DNA from: Streptomyces sp. NBC_01460
GTDB lineage: Bacteria > Actinomycetota > Actinomycetes > Streptomycetales > Streptomycetaceae
Length of the DNA: 64,000 nt
Assembly (NCBI RefSeq): GCF_036227405.1
Contig: NZ_CP109473.1
Location: 6,386,001 to 6,450,000 of the forward strand
Direction: 5' to 3'
This document shows positions 1 through 8,898 of this stretch, in pieces. The notes beneath the pieces are model-generated. The model saw only the letters and a list, made by a program, of their open reading frames with translations, was not told the origin of the DNA and ran no database searches. The translations under genes were made by a program, and so were the position numbers. The stretch's first letter is position 1. The number at the start of each line of letters is the position of its first letter.

Positions 1-89
1 CGCGCCGAGCCCTGTGATGCAATCGGGGGACCGGGCCGTGCGAGCTCCCCGCCGGCCGGACCGATCCCGACTCGCGACAAGGAAGCGTC

Positions 90-1565
90 ATGACCAGCAC
101 AGACTCCGCCCCCTCCGCGTCCGCGCCGATCTGGTCCGCGAAGATCTTCGACGGTTCCTGGCGTGAGGCGGGGGGCGGCACCATGGACGTCACCGCACCC
201 GCCACCGGCACGGTCGTCGCGACCGTGGGAGCGGCCACCCCCGGGGACGTCGACGCCTCCGTGGCGTCGGCCAGGACGGCCCAGCGCGCCTGGGCGAAGC
301 TCGCTCACGCCGAGCGGGCGCAGGTCTTCATCAAGGCGTCCGCCCTGCTCTCCGCGGACCCGGACCGCATCGTGCGGTGGCTCGTCCCCGAATCCGGTTC
401 CGGACAGGGCAAGGCGCAGTTCGAGGTCGGTCTGCTCGTCGCGGAGCTCAACGAGGCAGCCGCGCTGACCTCGGAGCCCTACGGAGAGCTGCTGCGGAGC
501 TCGAAGCCCCGGCTCTCCGCCGTCCGCCGGGTCCCGCTGGGGGTCGTGGGCGTCATCAGTCCGTTCAACTTCCCCGCCGTCCTCGCTCTGCGTTCGGTGG
601 CCCCGGCCCTGGCCGCGGGCAACGCGGTGGTCCTCAAGCCCGATCCGCGTACCCCGGTCTCCGGCGGCCTGGCCCTCGCCGAGCTGCTGGCCGAGGCGGG
701 CCTGCCCGAGGGGCTGCTGCACGTCCTGCCCGGCGGATCCGACATCGGTGAGGCCCTGGTCACGCACCCGGACGTCCCGTGCATCTCCTTCACCGGCTCC
801 ACCCCGGCCGGGCGTGCCATCGGTGCGGCCGCCGGGCCCCTGCTCAAGAAGGTCCACCTCGAACTGGGCGGGAACAACGCCCTCCTGGTCCTCCCGGACG
901 CCGACCTGGAGGCCGCGGCCTCGGCCGGCGCCTGGGGTTCCTTCCTGCACCAGGGCCAGATCTGCATGACCACCGGCCGCCACCTGGTCCACGTGTCGCA
1001 GGCCGCCGAGTACGCCGCCAGGCTCGTCGAGAAGGCGAACGCCCTCCCCGTCGGCGACCCCACCGACCCGGCCAACGCCCTCGGCCCGGTCATCGACGAG
1101 CGGCAGCGCGACCGGATCCACTCGATCGTCACGCGCAGCGTCGAGCAGGGCGCGGTGCTCGCCGCGGGCGGTACCTACGACGGCCTCTTCTACCGGCCGA
1201 CCGTGCTGACCGACGTCCCGCCGGACTCCCCGGCGTTCGCCGAGGAGGTGTTCGGCCCGGTCGCCCCCGTCGTCGCGTACGAGACGGTCGACGAGGCCAT
1301 CGACCTCGTCAACGCCTCGGAGTACGGGCTCTCCGTCTCGATCCTCACGGCGAACGCCTTCGCCGCGTGGGAGCTCGCCGACCGGATCGAATCGGGCGCG
1401 GTGCACATCAACGACCAGACGGTGGACGACGAGGCCGTGGCCCCCTTCGGCGGCAGCAAGGCGTCCGGCACGGGAGGCCGGTTCGGCGGCAGGGCGAGCC
1501 TGGACACCTTCTCGGACCTGCAGTGGATCACCGCGCAGGCGCACATCGAGCGCTACCCCTTCTGA
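90..1565 (+). CDS. NAD(P)-dependent aldehyde dehydrogenase, benzaldehyde/vanillin dehydrogenase type
   Basis: A 491-residue protein of the usual length for the aldehyde dehydrogenase superfamily. The general-base motif HLELGGNN (Glu258) and the catalytic cysteine in GQICMTTGR (Cys292) are both present, as is the cofactor segment ISPFNFP near residue 155. The family oxidises an aldehyde to its acid with NAD(P)+ in the cytosol. Overall similarity is to aromatic aldehyde dehydrogenases (benzaldehyde, vanillin or salicylaldehyde type), but the substrate cannot be read from sequence. The ATG is preceded by AAGGAAG. The next gene follows on the same strand after about 95 bases, so the two may be co-transcribed. 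A role in sugar-acid catabolism, as a semialdehyde dehydrogenase beside gudD, is possible but is only inferred from proximity. Confidence 0.88.
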   Translation: MTSTDSAPSASAPIWSAKIFDGSWREAGGGTMDVTAPATGTVVATVGAATPGDVDASVASARTAQRAWAKLAHAERAQVFIKASALLSADPDRIVRWLVPESGSGQGKAQFEVGLLVAELNEAAALTSEPYGELLRSSKPRLSAVRRVPLGVVGVISPFNFPAVLALRSVAPALAAGNAVVLKPDPRTPVSGGLALAELLAEAGLPEGLLHVLPGGSDIGEALVTHPDVPCISFTGSTPAGRAIGAAAGPLLKKVHLELGGNNALLVLPDADLEAAASAGAWGSFLHQGQICMTTGRHLVHVSQAAEYAARLVEKANALPVGDPTDPANALGPVIDERQRDRIHSIVTRSVEQGAVLAAGGTYDGLFYRPTVLTDVPPDSPAFAEEVFGPVAPVVAYETVDEAIDLVNASEYGLSVSILTANAFAAWELADRIESGAVHINDQTVDDEAVAPFGGSKASGTGGRFGGRASLDTFSDLQWITAQAHIERYPF

Positions 1566-1659
1566 CGACGCGGGGGCCGCGGTGCTCCCCGTCCCCAGCG
1601 AGCGCGTGGGCCGACCCGCGCCGCTCCGGCCACCCACCCTTCCCTTCCTGGAGTTCCTC

Positions 1660-2886
1660 TTGAGCAGCGAGACCGTCCCCACCCCCGACGCCCTCGACGT
1701 GCAGGCGATCCGTGCCTGCTTCCCGGCGCTGAAGGCGGGAACCGCCCGCTTCGACGCGCCCGGTGGCACCCAGACGCCCCAGCAGGTCATCGACGCGATC
1801 ACCGAGGCGCTCACCCGGCCCCTGGCCAACCGCGGGGTGCTCACCGAGGGCGGACGCAACGCCGAGGCGATCGTGACCGGCGCGCGCCGGGCCCTGGCCG
1901 ACCTGCTCGGATCGGAGGCGGAATCGGTGGTGTTCGGGCGCAGCGCCACGCAGCTCGTCTACGACCTGGCGCGCACCCTGGCCAAGGACTGGGGCCCGGG
2001 GGACGAGGTGGTGGTGTCCCGGCTGGACCACGACTCGAACATACGGCCCTGGATCCAGGCCGCCGAGGCGGTCGGGGCGACGGTCCGCCGGGCCGACTTC
2101 GACCCCGCGACGGGTGAGCTGGGCGCCGGGCACATCGAGGCCGTGCTGTCCCGCCGCACCCGGCTCGTCGCCGTCACCGCGGCCTCCAACCTCATCGGTA
2201 CCCGCCCCGACATCCCGGCCCTCGCGGCGCTGGTGCACCGGGCCGGCGCCCTCTTCCACGTCGACGCGGTGCACTACGCCTCGCACGCGACGGTCGACCT
2301 GACCGCACTCGGGGCGGACACCCTGGTCTGCTCGCCGTACAAATTCCTGGGACCGCACCTCGGCGTCCTGACCGGGCGGCGCGAACTGCTGGAGAGCCTG
2401 CGCCCGGACAAGCTGCTGCCGTCCTCCGACGCCGTACCGGAGCGCTTCGAGCTCGGCACGCTGCCCTACGAACTGCTGGCCGGCGCGACGGCGGCCGTCG
2501 ACTTCCTCGCGGGACTCGTCCCCGGCGCGGGCAGCCGCCGGGAGAGCCTGGGCCGCGCCTTCACGGCGCTCGCCTCGCACGAGGACCGGCTGCGCGGCCG
2601 CATCGAGGAGGGGCTGGCCACGCTGGACGGCGTCACGGTGCATTCACGCGCGGCCCGGCGTACCCCGACCACCCTGTTCACCGTGGCGGGCAGGGCCCCG
2701 GGGGACGTCTCCCGGCAGCTGGCCGAGCGCGGTGTGGACGCGCCGGCCGGATCGTTCTACGCGCTGGAGGCGTCCCGGTGGCTGGGGCTGGGTGACGAGG
2801 GCGGCATCCGGGTCGGTCTCGCGCCCTACACGTGCGACGAGGACGTCGACCGGCTCCTGAACGCGCTCGACGTGCCCCGCGGCTGA
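1660..2886 (+). CDS. Cysteine desulfurase-like PLP enzyme (class V aminotransferase fold)
   Basis: A 408-residue PLP-dependent enzyme of the class V aminotransferase group. The N-terminal DAPGGTQTP motif and the Schiff-base lysine in SPYKFLGPHLG (Lys228) are typical of the desulfurase-like VC1184 subfamily rather than IscS or SufS. Members have no firmly established substrate, so sulfur mobilisation is not certain. I place the start at the TTG at 1660, because the encoded residues SSETVPTPDALDV begin the conserved part, while the upstream extension in the same frame is Arg/Pro-rich non-coding-like sequence. It follows the aldehyde dehydrogenase on the same strand and ends convergently with the IclR gene. 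Confidence 0.82.
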   Translation: MSSETVPTPDALDVQAIRACFPALKAGTARFDAPGGTQTPQQVIDAITEALTRPLANRGVLTEGGRNAEAIVTGARRALADLLGSEAESVVFGRSATQLVYDLARTLAKDWGPGDEVVVSRLDHDSNIRPWIQAAEAVGATVRRADFDPATGELGAGHIEAVLSRRTRLVAVTAASNLIGTRPDIPALAALVHRAGALFHVDAVHYASHATVDLTALGADTLVCSPYKFLGPHLGVLTGRRELLESLRPDKLLPSSDAVPERFELGTLPYELLAGATAAVDFLAGLVPGAGSRRESLGRAFTALASHEDRLRGRIEEGLATLDGVTVHSRAARRTPTTLFTVAGRAPGDVSRQLAERGVDAPAGSFYALEASRWLGLGDEGGIRVGLAPYTCDEDVDRLLNALDVPRG

Positions 2887-2945
2887 CGCGGCTGACGCGA
2901 GGGGAGAGCGCGGCCGGACGGCCCGAGACGTGGCGGATCAGGACC

Positions 2946-2963
2946 GGCGGGCCTCCGCCCGCC
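2946..2963. terminator. Hairpin between convergent genes
   Basis: GGCGGGC-CTCC-GCCCGCC is a perfect 7-bp stem with a 4-base loop in the gap between two convergent genes. It could stop transcription from both sides. No T tract follows, as is common in high-GC actinobacteria. Confidence 0.5.
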
Positions 2964-3022
2964 GCGGGCCTCCCGGCCACGCAGGGCTGCAGGACCGGCG
3001 CGCCCTCCCTGCCGCGGACGGA

Positions 3023-3811
3023 TCAGCGCCAGTCGGGAGCGCCCGACGCGGGGGACAGGACACTCTCGATCTTCGTCCGGATCTCCCGCATGACCGCCAC
3101 GACCCGGGCCTCGTGCTCCTCGCCGAGCCTCGCCAGCGGGACCGAGCAGCTGATGGCGTCGACGGCCGGTGAGTCGTACCGCAGGGCGAAGCCGAAGCCC
3201 GCGATGCCCGTCACCGTCTCCTCGCGCTCGACGGAGTATCCGCGCGCGCGCACCCCGGCGAGGTCCGCGAGCAGGGTGGCGCGGTCGGTGTGCGTGTGCT
3301 CCGTACGGGGCGTCAGAGGCCCCTCGGGGAGGGGTAGTTCATCATCCGGGCGCTCGGCGAGCAGAGCCTTGCCGAGCGCTCCGGCATGGGCCGGGATCCT
3401 GCGGCCGACCCGGGTGAGGGTGCGCCGGTACTCGTGGGACTCCCGCGTCGCGAGATAGACGACGTTGGATCCGTCCAGCCGGGCCAGGTGGATCGTCTCG
3501 CCGAGCGCGTCCGACGCCTCGTCGAGATAGGGGCGGGCCGCGCGCACATGCGGGTCGCTGTCCAGGTAGCTCGTCCCCGTGTGCAGGGCGCGGATGCCGA
3601 TGCCGTAGAGGGACCCCGTCGTGTCGGTGCGCACCCAGCCGCAGTCGATGAGGGTCCGGAGCAGCTGGTACATGCTGCTGCGCGGCACGCCCAGCTCCTC
3701 GGCGAGTTCGTCGAGGCGGGCCGGCCGGTCGCCCCGCGCGGCGAGGAGTTCGAGCAGCGCCACGGTACGGGACGCCGACTTCACCCCACGTACCCCGTTG
3801 TTCTCCGGCAT
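3023..3811 (-). CDS. IclR-family transcriptional regulator
   Basis: A 262-residue regulator with the IclR layout. The N-terminal winged helix-turn-helix (about residues 8-70, including SRTVALLELLA and the recognition segment GVPRSSMYQLLRTL) is followed by the IclR effector-binding domain (GKALLAERPDDELP, RGYSVEREETVTGIAGFGFAL). It is divergent from the GntP permease and glucarate dehydratase genes. IclR proteins usually control the neighbouring divergent catabolic operon in response to a pathway metabolite, so regulation of sugar-acid uptake is the likely job. The ATG at 3811 gives a normal N-terminus. The ligand is unknown. Confidence 0.88.
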   Translation of the reverse strand: MPENNGVRGVKSASRTVALLELLAARGDRPARLDELAEELGVPRSSMYQLLRTLIDCGWVRTDTTGSLYGIGIRALHTGTSYLDSDPHVRAARPYLDEASDALGETIHLARLDGSNVVYLATRESHEYRRTLTRVGRRIPAHAGALGKALLAERPDDELPLPEGPLTPRTEHTHTDRATLLADLAGVRARGYSVEREETVTGIAGFGFALRYDSPAVDAISCSVPLARLGEEHEARVVAVMREIRTKIESVLSPASGAPDWR

Positions 3812-4181
3812 CTCCCCATCCTAGATCCGGGCTGTCGCACCCATTGACCCCGTTGCGTTCACACGCCTAACCTCCGTTCCCATACATGTACGCCATCTGC
3901 ATATAGGGATGTGAGTTGTGGGGCGGTTCAGCACGGACACCGAAGGCGTCAGACGGCGGCTGCGGGACGGCACGGCCGGCGGGGTGTGCTCCTTCCCCCG
4001 CGTCCCGGCCCCGCAGCTCGACACCGGTCCCGGCCTGGTCGGCGCCCCACGCCGCCGCACCGCCTGAGTCGCACCGCCCGAGCCACGCCCTCACAGCGCC
4101 GGCACCGTGCTCCCGCCGGGGAGTCCCCGGGGCCGGCGGCTCGACCACCCCCACAGTCCGACAGTTCGAAGGGGAACTGAC
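3812..4181. promoter_or_regulatory. Divergent control region between the IclR gene and gntP
   Basis: A 370-base gene-free stretch. Most of it (3911-4150) is GC-rich with no convincing gene. The part near the IclR start is lower in GC and holds TACATGTA (3883-3890, palindromic). It also holds an imperfect dyad CCCATA (3879-3884) / TATAGGG (3902-3908). These are plausible IclR operator elements placed where both promoters would lie. The assignment is inferred from position and symmetry only. Confidence 0.45.
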
Positions 4182-5519
4182 ATGCCGCTCCTCGTAGTCG
4201 GGATCAGCGTTCTCGTGCTGCTGCTCCTGATGACCCGTATGAAGCTCAACGGATTCGCCGCACTCCTGCTCGTGGCGGTCGGCGTCGCGCTGGTCCAGGG
4301 GATCCCGGCGGTCGAGATCCCGGACGTCCTCTCCGCGGGCATCGGGGACCAGATCGGCGACACCATGCTGACCATCGGCCTCGGCGCCATGGTCGGCCGG
4401 GTCATGGGCGATTCCGGAGCCGCCCAGCGGATCGCGGGCAGGCTGCTCGACGCCTTCGGGCCGCGCGGGGTCCAGCTGGCCATGGTGGTGACGTCCATGC
4501 TCATCGGCGTGACCATGTTCTACGAGGTCGCCTTCATCATCATCGTGCCCATCGCGTTCACCCTGGTCAGGGTCACCGGCGTGAACCTGCTGTGGGTGGG
4601 TCTCCCGATGTCGATCTCCCTGTCGACCATGCACAGCTTCCTGCCACCGCACCCCGGTCCCACCGCCGTGGCGGCGACCTTCCACGCCTCCGTCGGACAC
4701 ACCCTCTTCTACGGCCTGTTCATCGCCGTTCCCGCCGGCGCGCTCGTCGCGCTGGTGTGGCCGCGGCTGCCGTTCGTCAGGGCCATGAACCCCTCCATAC
4801 CCAAGGGCCTCGTCAGTGAGCGCGAGTTCACCGACGAGGAGATGCCGGGCATGGGCTGGTCGCTGTTCGTGGCCCTCTTCCCGGTGGTGCTGATCGCCGG
4901 AGCGGCCGTGACCGACATGCTCACGACCGGCGACAGCCCCTTCCTCCACGGGGTCGCCTTCCTCGGCTCCGCACCCGTCGCGCTCCTGCTGGCCCTGCTC
5001 CTGGCCGCCTGGGCCTTCGGGCCGCGGATCGGTCGCAGCCTGGCCGACGTCAGCGCCTCCTGCGCCTCGGCTGCCCAGGCGATGGCCATGATCCTCCTGG
5101 TCATCGGCGCGGGCGGTGCCTTCAAGAACGTCCTCGTCGAAGGCGGGATATCCGACTACATCAAGGACGTCACCGAGCACTGGTCCGTCTCGCCGATCAT
5201 CCTGGCCTGGCTCATCGCCGCCATCCTGCGCATCGCGCTCGGTTCGGCGACCGTCGCCGTGGTCACCGCCTCCGGCGTGGTGCTGCCGCTCCTGGCGGGC
5301 AGCGGCACCCACCCCGAGATGATGGTGCTCGCCGTCTCGTGCGGGTCGATCGCCTTCTCCCACGTCAACGACCCCGGCTTCTGGCTGTTCAAGGAGTACT
5401 TCAACCTCTCGGTCATCCAGGCGATCAAGGTCCGTACCGGCTACACGACGGTGCTCGCGGTCCTCGGCCTCGGCGGCGTCCTGGCGGCGGAGTGGGCCCT
5501 CGACACCCTCGGTCCCTGA
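4182..5519 (+). CDS. GntP-family gluconate/sugar-acid:H+ symporter
   Basis: A 445-residue, very hydrophobic protein with about 12 predicted membrane spans. It has GntP-family features: the opening segment [17 protein letters not shown], the central [11 protein letters not shown] motif, and the C-terminal [15 protein letters not shown] signature. The family imports gluconate and related sugar acids with protons across the cytoplasmic membrane. The ATG at 4182 is preceded by GAAGGGGAAC and starts directly at the first membrane helix. The in-frame upstream extension is Arg/Pro-rich and unlikely to be translated. It lies 49 bases before glucarate dehydratase, so glucarate or galactarate is the likely cargo. 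Confidence 0.9.
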   Translation: MPLLVVGISVLVLLLLMTRMKLNGFAALLLVAVGVALVQGIPAVEIPDVLSAGIGDQIGDTMLTIGLGAMVGRVMGDSGAAQRIAGRLLDAFGPRGVQLAMVVTSMLIGVTMFYEVAFIIIVPIAFTLVRVTGVNLLWVGLPMSISLSTMHSFLPPHPGPTAVAATFHASVGHTLFYGLFIAVPAGALVALVWPRLPFVRAMNPSIPKGLVSEREFTDEEMPGMGWSLFVALFPVVLIAGAAVTDMLTTGDSPFLHGVAFLGSAPVALLLALLLAAWAFGPRIGRSLADVSASCASAAQAMAMILLVIGAGGAFKNVLVEGGISDYIKDVTEHWSVSPIILAWLIAAILRIALGSATVAVVTASGVVLPLLAGSGTHPEMMVLAVSCGSIAFSHVNDPGFWLFKEYFNLSVIQAIKVRTGYTTVLAVLGLGGVLAAEWALDTLGP

Positions 5520-5568
5520 ACACCCGATCCCGGCCCGCCCCCACTCGTACCCAAGGAGTCCGACCCGC

Positions 5569-6897
5569 ATGAACCAGCCGACCGTCACCCACTTCGCCGT
5601 CCACCCCGTCGCCGGCCGCGACTGCATGGAGCTCAACCTCTCCGGAGCGCACGGCCCCTTCTTCACCCGCAACATCGTCGTGCTCAAGGACTCCGAGGGC
5701 CGTACGGGGCTGGGGGAGGTGCCCGGAGGCGAGAAGATCACCCGGACCCTGCGGGACTCCGAGTCGCTGGTCGTCGGCGCGAAGGTGGGCGACTACAAGC
5801 GCGTCCTGCGCGAGATCGGAAGCCGGTTCGCGGACCGCGACTCGGGCGGACGCGGCGCCCAGACCTTCGACCTGCGGACCACCGTGCACGCCGTCACCGC
5901 CGTCGAGTCGGCGCTGCTCGACCTGCTCGGCCAGCACCTCGACGTCCCGGTCGCGGCGCTGCTCGGCGACGGTCAGCAGCGCGACTCCGTACGGGTGCTG
6001 GGCTACCTCTTCTACGTCGGCGACCCCGACCGCACCGGTCTCGACTACGTCCGTGAGCCCACGTCCGACGTCGACTGGTACCGCATCCGGCACGAGGAGG
6101 CCCTCACCCCCGAGGCGATCGTCCGCCAGGCCGAAGCCGCCTACGACCTCTACGGCTTCCGGGACTTCAAGCTCAAGGGCGGCGTCCTCGCGGGCGCGCA
6201 GGAGGTCGAGGCCGTACGCGCCCTCAAGGACCGCTTCCCCGCCGCGCGCATCACCCTGGACCCCAACGGAGCGTGGTCGCTTCGCGAGGCGGTCGAGCTG
6301 TGCTCCCCGCTGGTGGGCACGCTCGCCTACGCCGAGGACCCCTGCGGGGCGGAGGACGGCTACTCGGGGCGCGAGGTCCTCGCCGAGTTCCGCCGGGCGA
6401 CGGGCCTCCCGACCGCGACCAACATGATCGCGACCGACTGGCGGCAGCTGACCCACGCCCTGGCCCTGCAGTCCGTGTCCATCCCGCTGGCCGACCCGCA
6501 CTTCTGGACCATGCAGGGTTCGGTGCGGGTGGCGCAGCTCTGCAACGCGATGGGCCTGACCTGGGGCTGCCACTCCAACAACCACTTCGACATCTCCCTC
6601 GCCATGATCACGCACTGCGGTGCCGCGGCCCCGGGCGAGTACAACGCCCTGGACACGCACTGGATCTGGCAGGAGGGCCTGGAGCGGCTGACCGTGGACC
6701 CGCCCCGGATCACCGGCGGCGAGATCGCCGTCCCCCGGGCACCCGGCCTGGGCGTCGAGCTCGACATGGACCGCTTGCAGGCGGCCCACGAGCTCTATCT
6801 GAAGGAGGCGCTGGGGGCGCGGGACGACGCCGCCGCCATGCAGCACCTCGTCCCCGGCTGGACGTTCGACGCCAAGCGGCCCTGCCTGGTGCGGTAG
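5569..6897 (+). CDS. gudD: Glucarate dehydratase (enolase superfamily)
   Basis: A 442-residue enolase-superfamily enzyme that dehydrates D-glucarate (or L-idarate) to 5-keto-4-deoxy-D-glucarate. The acid/base KxK pair is in DFKLKGG (Lys201, Lys203). Metal-ligand motifs LDPNGAW, YAEDPCG and TNMIATDW are in order. The catalytic histidine lies in [11 protein letters not shown] (His335 or His339; in E. coli glucarate dehydratase it is His339). The N-terminal sequence and length match the family. It forms an operon with the GntP permease under the divergent IclR regulator. The next pathway enzymes (KDG dehydratase/aldolase) are not in this window, although an aldehyde dehydrogenase lies about 4 kb upstream. 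CCAAGGAGTCC provides a strong ribosome binding site. Confidence 0.92.
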   Translation: MNQPTVTHFAVHPVAGRDCMELNLSGAHGPFFTRNIVVLKDSEGRTGLGEVPGGEKITRTLRDSESLVVGAKVGDYKRVLREIGSRFADRDSGGRGAQTFDLRTTVHAVTAVESALLDLLGQHLDVPVAALLGDGQQRDSVRVLGYLFYVGDPDRTGLDYVREPTSDVDWYRIRHEEALTPEAIVRQAEAAYDLYGFRDFKLKGGVLAGAQEVEAVRALKDRFPAARITLDPNGAWSLREAVELCSPLVGTLAYAEDPCGAEDGYSGREVLAEFRRATGLPTATNMIATDWRQLTHALALQSVSIPLADPHFWTMQGSVRVAQLCNAMGLTWGCHSNNHFDISLAMITHCGAAAPGEYNALDTHWIWQEGLERLTVDPPRITGGEIAVPRAPGLGVELDMDRLQAAHELYLKEALGARDDAAAMQHLVPGWTFDAKRPCLVR

Positions 6898-6925
6898 CGC
6901 GTGCCAGGCCGGAGCGGTGGCGCGT

Positions 6926-6940
6926 CGGGCGGTCCGCCCG
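6926..6940 (+). terminator. GC-rich hairpin after gudD
   Basis: CGGGCGG-T-CCGCCCG is a perfect 7-bp inverted repeat (the loop would open to about 5 bases) 29 bases after the gudD stop. It is the best terminator candidate for the gntP-gudD operon. No T tract is present. Confidence 0.4.
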
Positions 6941-7117
6941 CGGTGCGGCCGGCCGCCGCTCCGGCCGCGCGTGCGGATCCATCGGGGGCCCGGAGCCGCT
7001 GCCACGACGCGCTGGAGCGGGCACTCCTCATGCTGCCGAAGCGGAGTGCGGCAGCGATCCGGTGCCGAGCTCCACGCCTTGGGCGTGGAGTCCGGTCCTG
7101 CGGGAAGGGATGCGGCG

Positions 7118-7660
7118 ATGACCTTGTATTCCGATGTGGCCGAGTTGCTGGCGGAGGCAGGCATTCTCGACGTGGACGTCGACGATGCCGTCGCGGACGA
7201 ACACGTGCGATCGTCCGCGTACCACCGCGTCGTCCTGGTGACCGCTTCCTCGCGGAGCCGCGACAGGGACCGCGCGATCGTGGCCACGATCCTGCGCGAT
7301 CCCGTCGACCTGGTGTCCAAGACCGCGGTGGTCGCCCTAGTGGACGGGATCGCGACGAAGGCGACCGGTGCCGCCGAATTCCGGCAGTGGTCGGCCGGAA
7401 TCCAGTCGGAGACCGCCCAGTTCGAGACGGAGGGGTACCGCGATTTCATCCGCCGCCGGATCCAGGACTGGCTGCTCCTTCTGTCCGTCGAGGACGGTCA
7501 CGTTCCGACACGGGGCGAGCTGTCGAATGCCACGGACTGGATGCAGCGCGTCCTCGCCGAGAGGTCGACGTCACCGGCGGTACTCGCCCTGCTCGCGGAG
7601 TCGGGCAGCAGGAAGAAGATTCGGAACATCGCGAAGAACCGAGCCGGAGGGGCGCGCTGA
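7118..7660 (+). CDS. Hypothetical protein of unknown function, atypical codon use
   Basis: A 180-residue protein that I do not recognise. It is predicted soluble and mainly helical, with an acidic N-terminal third (ILDVDVDDAVADEH), a central segment LVSKTAVVALVDGIATKATG and a basic C-terminus ending in SRKKIRNIAKNRAGGAR. No signal peptide or membrane segment is visible. The ATG at 7118 has GGGAAGGGA upstream; the longer reading frame to 6917 is Arg-rich and improbable. Codon use is less G/C-biased at third positions than in the neighbours (TTG, TAT, GAT, ATT and GCA codons), which suggests a more recent arrival. It stands alone between the gudD operon and a convergent SDR gene. Confidence 0.65.
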   Translation: MTLYSDVAELLAEAGILDVDVDDAVADEHVRSSAYHRVVLVTASSRSRDRDRAIVATILRDPVDLVSKTAVVALVDGIATKATGAAEFRQWSAGIQSETAQFETEGYRDFIRRRIQDWLLLLSVEDGHVPTRGELSNATDWMQRVLAERSTSPAVLALLAESGSRKKIRNIAKNRAGGAR

Positions 7661-7768
7661 CAGGACGACGAGTCATGGGGGGCGGGGTGAGCGCGGAGTC
7701 GCGCACGAGAAGACCGTCATGGGCATGCGGCACCGGCAGGAACCCGGCGCCCAGCCCCGGGGCCGGCA

Positions 7769-7815
7769 CCGGACTCCGCACACGGGCAGGTCCCGTGCCA
7801 GGGTGCGGAGTCCGG
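7769..7815. terminator. Large nested stem-loop between convergent genes
   Basis: CCGGACTCCGCAC (7769-7781) pairs perfectly with GTGCGGAGTCCGG (7803-7815). Inside it CACGGG (7781-7786) can pair with CCCGTG (7792-7797). It sits between the 7118 gene and the convergent SDR gene and would act on both. Confidence 0.65.
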
Positions 7816-7853
7816 CGGGCCCGCCCGGCGACTCTCCGGGCTCCTGCTGTCCG

Positions 7854-8750
7854 TCAGGACGGCCGGCCCGCCGTCGCCATGAGCTTCGCCGTCCAGGTGC
7901 GTACGGACTCGGTGAGCTCGGGGGTGACGAAGGCCAGGAGCGTGTCGTCCACGGTTCCGGCGGGGCCGACGACCAGTCCGGTGCGACCCTCCAGGGCCGG
8001 ATCGGTGGCGGCGGCCAGCGGACCCGTCGCGGCGGCCACGACGGGCGCCGAGACTCCCTGCTGGATCTGCTCCCAGTGGGGGCGCAGCGCCGGCGGCAGG
8101 ATGTCGATGGTCATCTGCGCGGCGTTGTCGGTGGCGGCGGCGCCGGGATCGGCGGCGAGGACCGCGACGCCCCTGGGCTCCAGACGCCCGGCGAGTTCCA
8201 GGGTGTACGCGAGATGGGCCAGCTTGGCCCGTCCGGTGACGGCCAGGCCGTAGTGGGGGCCCGGCGGTTCGGCCTCCTCGAACACGGTCTGCGCCGCGGC
8301 GATCGCGCTCGACGTGACGTTCACGATGCGGCTCGGAGCCGCGGCGGCGAGCGCGTCGAGAAGCTCCTCGGTGAGGACGTAGGGAGAGAGGTGGTTCAGG
8401 GCGATGCTCGCCTCGATGCCCTCCGGGTTCTCCCGGCGGTCGGTCCACATGCCGCCGACGTTGTTCACCAGCAGGTCCAGGCCGCCTTCACCGGCGAGGC
8501 GCTCCCCGAGCCGCCGGGTCTCGGCGAGGGACGACAGATCCGCGCGGACGAAGCGTCCCGCGCGGCGTCCGGCGGCCTCGTCGACGCGGGCCACCGCCGC
8601 CTCCCCCCGCCCCTCGTCGCGTGCGACGAGGGTGACGTCCCACCCCTGACGCGCCAGTCCCAGTGCGGTCTCCAGGCCTATGCCGCCGGTGCCGGCCGTC
8701 ACCACCGCCTTCTTCGAGGTGTGCCCGGTCTTCGAGACGTGCTCGGTCAT
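7854..8750 (-). CDS. Short-chain dehydrogenase/reductase
   Basis: A 298-residue SDR-family oxidoreductase. The Rossmann glycine motif TAGTGGIGLETALGLA is near residue 18 and the structural motif LLVNNVGGMW near residue 95. The catalytic region contains SRIVNVTSSAIAA, then GPHYGLAVTGRAKLAHLAYTLEL with the YxxxK-like spacing altered. The expected Tyr-x-x-x-Lys is not exact here: Tyr is followed by GLAVTGRAK, so the motif resembles the extended or WWOX/retinol-dehydrogenase-like SDRs. I chose the ATG at 8750, which has GGGGAG upstream. It is divergent from a LysR regulator that probably controls it. The substrate is unknown. Confidence 0.8.
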   Translation of the reverse strand: MTEHVSKTGHTSKKAVVTAGTGGIGLETALGLARQGWDVTLVARDEGRGEAAVARVDEAAGRRAGRFVRADLSSLAETRRLGERLAGEGGLDLLVNNVGGMWTDRRENPEGIEASIALNHLSPYVLTEELLDALAAAAPSRIVNVTSSAIAAAQTVFEEAEPPGPHYGLAVTGRAKLAHLAYTLELAGRLEPRGVAVLAADPGAAATDNAAQMTIDILPPALRPHWEQIQQGVSAPVVAAATGPLAAATDPALEGRTGLVVGPAGTVDDTLLAFVTPELTESVRTWTAKLMATAGRPS

Positions 8751-8847
8751 GCTGTGCTCCCCATGCGATGCGTCGTCCGGGAGGCGGGCCGCCCTCCGTC
8801 CGTGCCTCCAGCAGACAACCCCGGCTCCTCTCATGGAAGTTCCGATC

Positions 8848-8874
8848 CGGCATGGCGCGATGCCGCACCGGCAT
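8848..8874. promoter_or_regulatory. Inverted repeat, candidate LysR operator
   Basis: CGGCAT (8848-8853) and ATGCCG (8860-8865) form a perfect dyad with a 6-base spacer. A third CGGCAT follows at 8869-8874. They lie in the 148-base gap between the divergent SDR and LysR genes, where a LysR protein would bind to control both. Confidence 0.5.
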
Positions 8875-8898
8875 GACCTCAGGTGGGAGGATCGGTGC

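Noticed and set aside
3867..5741. A 624-residue minus-strand frame rich in Asp, Glu, His and Gly
   Set aside because: It is the antisense image of the GntP permease, and the composition reflects reversed hydrophobic codons.
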